Made by a program: the position numbers and the translations under genes | Source of the DNA: Flavobacterium sp. | GTDB lineage: Bacteria; Bacteroidota; Bacteroidia; Flavobacteriales; Flavobacteriaceae | Direction: 5' to 3' | NCBI GenBank assembly: GCA_017984035.1 | Contig: JAGOAF010000008.1 | Coordinates: forward strand, 1 to 36,368 | DNA: 36,368 nucleotides | In this document: in pieces, positions 33,039 through 36,368 of the stretch | Numbering within the stretch: position 1 is the stretch's first letter | How the letters are laid out: every line of letters begins with the position of its first letter | Notes under the pieces: model-generated | The model's database searches: none | Seen by the model: the letters and a program-made list of their open reading frames with translations, nothing else | What the model was told of the DNA's origin: nothing

Positions 33039-35459
33039 ATGATCAAGTGGTTTAGTTTAGGTTTTTGGGAATTGTTTGCCCGAATCGTCCTTAGAAATAG
33101 GATTTTAATGCTTTCTATTGTGTTGGTAATAACAGGATTGTTAGCAACCCAATGGAAAAATATTCATTTTAGCCATACCGAAGCCAATATGTTGCCAGAC
33201 GACAATGTGGTTAATATTGAATACAATGCATTCCTAAATAAATTTGGCGAAGAAGGCAATCTCATCATTATCGGCATCAAAGACGACGCGATTTTTACAC
33301 CCAAAGCTTTTGCAGCTTGGACTCGTTTGATGCACCAACTTAAAAAAGACCAAGCCGTTGATGTTGCGATTTCGATTAACGATTTACAACAGCTACAACG
33401 CAATGATTCATTAGAAAAATTTGAGTTAGTCCCTTTTGTTGATCCTAAGAAAACGGTAAGCCAAGCCTATCTTGCTCAAATCAAAAAAACACTTTTTACC
33501 GATTTGCCTTTTTACGAAAGTCTACTTTTTAATAAAAAATCAGGGAGTATTCGATCGGCAATTTATTTGGATAAAAAAATTGTGAATACCCCTGCGCGAA
33601 AAGATTTTGTGCTAGAACGTTTAGTTCCGGCAGTTGAAGCTTTCGAAAAAGAAACACAAATTGATTTACGCGTTTCGGGCATGCCTTACATTCGAACCTT
33701 AAATGCCGAAACAATTGTCAAAGAAATTGGACTTTTCATCGGTGCTTCTTTATTGATAACCTCCTTACTTTTCTTTTTCTTTTTTAGAAGTTTTAGAGCT
33801 ACTCTCATCTCCATCATTATTGTCGTTATTGGCGTAATGTGGTCGTTTGGATTCTTAGGGCTATTCAACTATGAAATTACGGTTTTAACGGCCTTGGTCC
33901 CTTCATTAATTATTGTCATCGGAATTCCGAATTGCATTTTCTTGACCAATAAATACCATCAAGAATACAAAGTTCACGGCAATAAAGCCAAGGCGTTGCA
34001 ACGGGTTACCACCAAAATTGGAATGGCAACCTTAATGACGAATGTTACAACTGCTATCGGTTTTGCGACTTTTGTTGCTTCAAATAACCAACTTCTATTG
34101 GAATTTGGCGTAGTGACTTCTATCAATATTATCGGGCTTTTCTTTTTGTGCATCATTGTGATTCCCATTTTTCACAGTTACATTCCTGCACCAATTGACC
34201 GCCACACTAAACATTTGGATCGGGGTTCGGTAAAACGCTTTATGGACTGGATTTTACGCAATGTCAAATACAATCGCTTTTCGATCTATGTGGCAGCAAT
34301 TGCCTTACTCGTTTTTGGAATCATTGGGGTTTTTCAAATGCGAATTTCGGGCAGTTTGATTGAAGACATGCCTAAAAAAGAACCGTTTTTTGAAGATATT
34401 GTCTTTTTTGAAAAAGAATTTGACGGCGTGATGCCGCTCGAAATCATGATCGATACCAAACGCAAAAAAGGGGTAATGAAATTATCCACGCTCAAGCGAA
34501 TGGAAGAATTAGAACAAACCATTGAGGAAATTCCAGAATTGTCCAAAACTATGTCCATTGTCAATTTAGTTAAGTATTCGAAACAGGCCTATTACAACGG
34601 CAATCCTGAATATTATGAATTGCCTACTTCACAAGAGCAGACTTTTATTTTATCGTATGCTAAAAATGCGACTAAAAACAACAAAGACAATTTGATGAAG
34701 AGTTATGTGGACTCTACAGGACAATATGCTCGAATCACTACATTTATGCGGGATGAAAACGGCGGTAAAATTCCGGAAATTGAAGCCGAGATTAGAAAAG
34801 AAGCCGACAAATTATTTCCGCCCGATCGCTATCATGTAACGATTACTGGAAAAGCCTTGGTGTTCCAAAAAGGAACGGGTTATCTTTTGGACAACTTGCT
34901 TTCGTCTTTGATTTTTGCCTTTTTCTTAACAGCACTACTAGTGGCGTTTATGTTTCGCTCGTTCAAGATGGTACTGGTTTCTATCATTCCTAATTTGTTG
35001 CCGTTGTTATTAACGGCTGGAATTATGGGCTTTATGGATATCCCGTTAAAACCTTCTACTATTTTAGTATTTGGAATTGCATTTGGTCTTTCGGTAGATG
35101 ATACGCTGCGCTTTTTAGCCCAATACCGAGAGGAATTAAGAAAAAACAATTGGAAAATTCGCAAGTCGGTGTATGCTACTTTTAACGAATCGGGATTGAG
35201 TATGTTTTATACTTCGATTGTGTTGTTCTTTGGATTTTCGGTATTTATGCTGTCAAGTTTTGGCGGGACGATTGCTTTGGGGGGACTTATTTCCTTAACT
35301 TTATTATTTGGCATGTTATCCAATTTAATGTTGTTACCGGCATTGGTTTTGACATTGAACAAAACATTGGCTAACGAACAAGAATTCATCGAACCCAAGA
35401 TTGACATTATTGAACATTCAGACGAAGAGATAGACAATCTCGAAAAACAAGAACTTTAG
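33039..35459 (+). CDS. MMPL/RND-superfamily exporter
   Basis: An 806-residue inner-membrane protein with the duplicated RND plan: TM1 (about 17-36), a large periplasmic domain, a block of five TMs (about 225-385), TM7 (about 410-430), a second periplasmic domain (about 432-605), then a last TM block (about 620-770). Characteristic pieces are GEEGNLIIIGIKDD, FFFRSFRATLISIIIVVIGV and, in the second block, FGIAFGLSVDDTLRFLAQYREE, where the Asp pair probably relays protons. Members export lipids, hopanoids or other hydrophobic molecules; the cargo is unknown. No membrane-fusion or outer-membrane partner is adjacent, which fits the MMPL branch. The C-terminal tail is acidic. Confidence 0.9.
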   Translation: MIKWFSLGFWELFARIVLRNRILMLSIVLVITGLLATQWKNIHFSHTEANMLPDDNVVNIEYNAFLNKFGEEGNLIIIGIKDDAIFTPKAFAAWTRLMHQLKKDQAVDVAISINDLQQLQRNDSLEKFELVPFVDPKKTVSQAYLAQIKKTLFTDLPFYESLLFNKKSGSIRSAIYLDKKIVNTPARKDFVLERLVPAVEAFEKETQIDLRVSGMPYIRTLNAETIVKEIGLFIGASLLITSLLFFFFFRSFRATLISIIIVVIGVMWSFGFLGLFNYEITVLTALVPSLIIVIGIPNCIFLTNKYHQEYKVHGNKAKALQRVTTKIGMATLMTNVTTAIGFATFVASNNQLLLEFGVVTSINIIGLFFLCIIVIPIFHSYIPAPIDRHTKHLDRGSVKRFMDWILRNVKYNRFSIYVAAIALLVFGIIGVFQMRISGSLIEDMPKKEPFFEDIVFFEKEFDGVMPLEIMIDTKRKKGVMKLSTLKRMEELEQTIEEIPELSKTMSIVNLVKYSKQAYYNGNPEYYELPTSQEQTFILSYAKNATKNNKDNLMKSYVDSTGQYARITTFMRDENGGKIPEIEAEIRKEADKLFPPDRYHVTITGKALVFQKGTGYLLDNLLSSLIFAFFLTALLVAFMFRSFKMVLVSIIPNLLPLLLTAGIMGFMDIPLKPSTILVFGIAFGLSVDDTLRFLAQYREELRKNNWKIRKSVYATFNESGLSMFYTSIVLFFGFSVFMLSSFGGTIALGGLISLTLLFGMLSNLMLLPALVLTLNKTLANEQEFIEPKIDIIEHSDEEIDNLEKQEL

Positions 35460-35534
35460 CCCCGATAGCAGCGACATCCTTTTACTTTTTTCTTTAAAAA
35501 GTAAAAGATACAGCGGATAGCGGGAAATAGCTTC
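35458..35534. repeat. Structured intergenic element between the MMPL gene and asnS
   Basis: A central perfect 12-bp hairpin (CTTTTACTTTTT 35479-35490 with AAAAAGTAAAAG 35496-35507, loop TCTTT) is flanked by GC-richer arms. The arms, CGATAG-CA-GCGACAT (35463-35477) and ATACAGCGGATAGC (35508-35521), read as mirror images and not as complements. The outermost CCC (35460-35462) and GGG (35522-35524) are complementary. From memory, closely similar sequences recur between genes in Flavobacterium genomes; that cannot be checked here. It begins at the MMPL stop codon. Confidence 0.65.
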
Positions 35535-35554
35535 ATTAAAAAAACAAAAACAAT

Positions 35555-35562
35555 TATATTTG
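35555..35562 (+). promoter_or_regulatory. Probable -7 promoter element of asnS
   Basis: TATATTTG matches TAnnTTTG, leaving about 35 nt of leader before the ATG at 35603. Confidence 0.55.
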
Positions 35563-35602
35563 CAGCTCAGAAAAGCTGATTTTTAATACCAATACCATAC
35601 AA

Positions 35603-36368
35603 ATGAAACATACAAAAGTTAAAAACTTACTAAACAGTACCACGACACTTCAGGAAGTAAATGCAAAAGGATGGGTAAGAACTTTTAGAAACAATCAATT
35701 TATTGCGTTGAACGACGGTTCCACGATTCACAATATTCAATGTGTAGTCGATTTTGAAAACACCCCTGAAGAAACTCTAAAACGCATCACCACAGGAGCT
35801 TCGGTTTCGGTTACTGGAACATTAGTAGAGAGTAAAGGTGCTGGACAGAAATATGAAATTCAAGTAACAAAATTAGAAATCTTAGGTGACTCGGATGCAG
35901 AGAAATTCCCTATGCAACCGAAGAAACACTCTTTGGAGTTCTTGCGTGAAAATGCGCATTTAAGAGTGAGAACTAATGCTTTTGGTGCGATCATGCGGGT
36001 GCGTTCGGTATTAGCGCATGCCGTTCATACTTACTTTCAAGAAAAAGGATTTGTGTATGTGAATACGCCAATCATTACTGGATCAGATGCAGAAGGAGCT
36101 GGAGAAATGTTCAAAGTTACGGCTTTGCCTTTTGACAATACACCTAGAACCGAAGACGAAAAAGTAGATTACAAAAAAGACTTTTTTGGAAAAGAAACCA
36201 ACTTAACGGTTTCTGGACAATTAGAAGGCGAAACCTTTGCGATGGCTTTGGGCCAAATTTATACTTTCGGTCCTACTTTTAGAGCTGAAAACTCGAATAC
36301 ATCTCGTCACTTGGCTGAATTCTGGATGATTGAACCTGAAGTAGCGTTCAACGATTTGGATGACAACA
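35603..36368 (+). CDS. asnS: Asparaginyl-tRNA synthetase, N-terminal part (cut by window edge)
   Basis: The ATG at 35603 opens a frame to the end of the window (255 full codons), beginning [11 protein letters not shown]. The N-terminal OB-fold anticodon domain includes [20 protein letters not shown], and the catalytic core starts with [17 protein letters not shown], then [63 protein letters not shown], which holds class II motif 2 (FRAE...). The [11 protein letters not shown] segment marks AsnRS, since AspRS differs there. It would charge tRNA-Asn directly. Motif 3 is outside the window. It has its own promoter after the intergenic element. Confidence 0.96.
   Translation, partial: MKHTKVKNLLNSTTTLQEVNAKGWVRTFRNNQFIALNDGSTIHNIQCVVDFENTPEETLKRITTGASVSVTGTLVESKGAGQKYEIQVTKLEILGDSDAEKFPMQPKKHSLEFLRENAHLRVRTNAFGAIMRVRSVLAHAVHTYFQEKGFVYVNTPIITGSDAEGAGEMFKVTALPFDNTPRTEDEKVDYKKDFFGKETNLTVSGQLEGETFAMALGQIYTFGPTFRAENSNTSRHLAEFWMIEPEVAFNDLDDN

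Noticed and set aside
35563..35585. CAGCT/AGCTG hairpin with T-rich tail in the asnS leader, considered as T-box or attenuator
   Set aside because: The stem is only 5 bp and overlaps the expected transcription start; no T-box motifs are seen and T-boxes are not known in Bacteroidota.
1..36368. Mobile elements, CRISPR arrays, prophage or defence systems
   Set aside because: No transposase, integrase, recombinase, cas gene or regularly spaced repeat was seen on either strand; gene content is housekeeping throughout.

Overview
This window is chromosomal housekeeping DNA from a low-GC member of the Bacteroidota, most likely Flavobacterium or a close relative. The evidence is the protein families (DUF2723/GT117, DUF3127, DUF3098, DUF4271, DUF4296, DUF5686, a TonB-dependent receptor, LES-type lipoproteins), promoters of the TAnnTTTG type with an upstream TTG about 19 nt away, and the absence of obvious Shine-Dalgarno sites. 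I see no integrase, transposase, prophage gene, CRISPR array or rRNA. No gene-free stretch exceeds 300 bases.

Layout. 1-92: 5' end of ahcY (minus). 325-2197: an operon of a phosphopantetheinyl transferase, a PnuC-type transporter and a NadR-like kinase. 2239-4586: a promoter, a TPP riboswitch and a TonB-dependent receptor, a thiamine-regulated outer-membrane import unit. 4639-5052 (minus): a Rieske-like lipoprotein without its histidines. 5223-6099: greA and a HIT hydrolase. 6120-7283 (minus): an orphan sensor histidine kinase. 7436-9249: an OB-fold DUF3127 protein with an SSB-like acidic tip, then dgt. 9294-10589 (minus): tyrS. 10719-11708: an extended SDR protein, followed by tRNA-Gln(UUG) on the minus strand. 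12058-15339: a large GT117/DUF2723 membrane glycosyltransferase. 15396-17900 (minus): an operon of a dolichyl-phosphate-mannose-synthase-like GT2, dihydroorotase and a DUF4296 lipoprotein. 18007-20059: DUF4271 membrane protein, hemD-like gene and an Lrp/AsnC regulator. 20159-23026 (minus): leuS. 23224-25952: ftsX, DUF3098, uppP and truB as an envelope/division operon. 25924-26529 (minus): a thioredoxin-fold protein overlapping truB tail to tail. 26685-28030: pyrH and frr. 28127-30613: an outer-membrane DUF5686 protein. 30602-32872 (minus): a CPA2 cation/proton antiporter. 33039-35459: an MMPL/RND exporter. 35458-35534: a structured intergenic element. 35603-end: asnS, cut by the window edge.

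Themes. Several genes support cofactor and nucleotide salvage (PnuC, NadR-like kinase, TPP-riboswitch receptor, pyrC, pyrH, dgt). Others support envelope building (ftsX, uppP, GT2, GT117, DUF5686, MMPL) and translation (tyrS, leuS, asnS, truB, frr, tRNA-Gln). The GT2 that probably makes polyprenyl-P-mannose lies near the GT117 enzyme, whose family is linked to protein O-mannosylation; a functional link is plausible but inferred.

I did not find a clear new multi-gene system. The points most worth following are the riboswitch with a hairpin that takes in the receptor start codon, the four-Cys His-less Rieske-like lipoprotein, the SSB-like tail on the DUF3127 protein, and the mirror-symmetric intergenic element before asnS.
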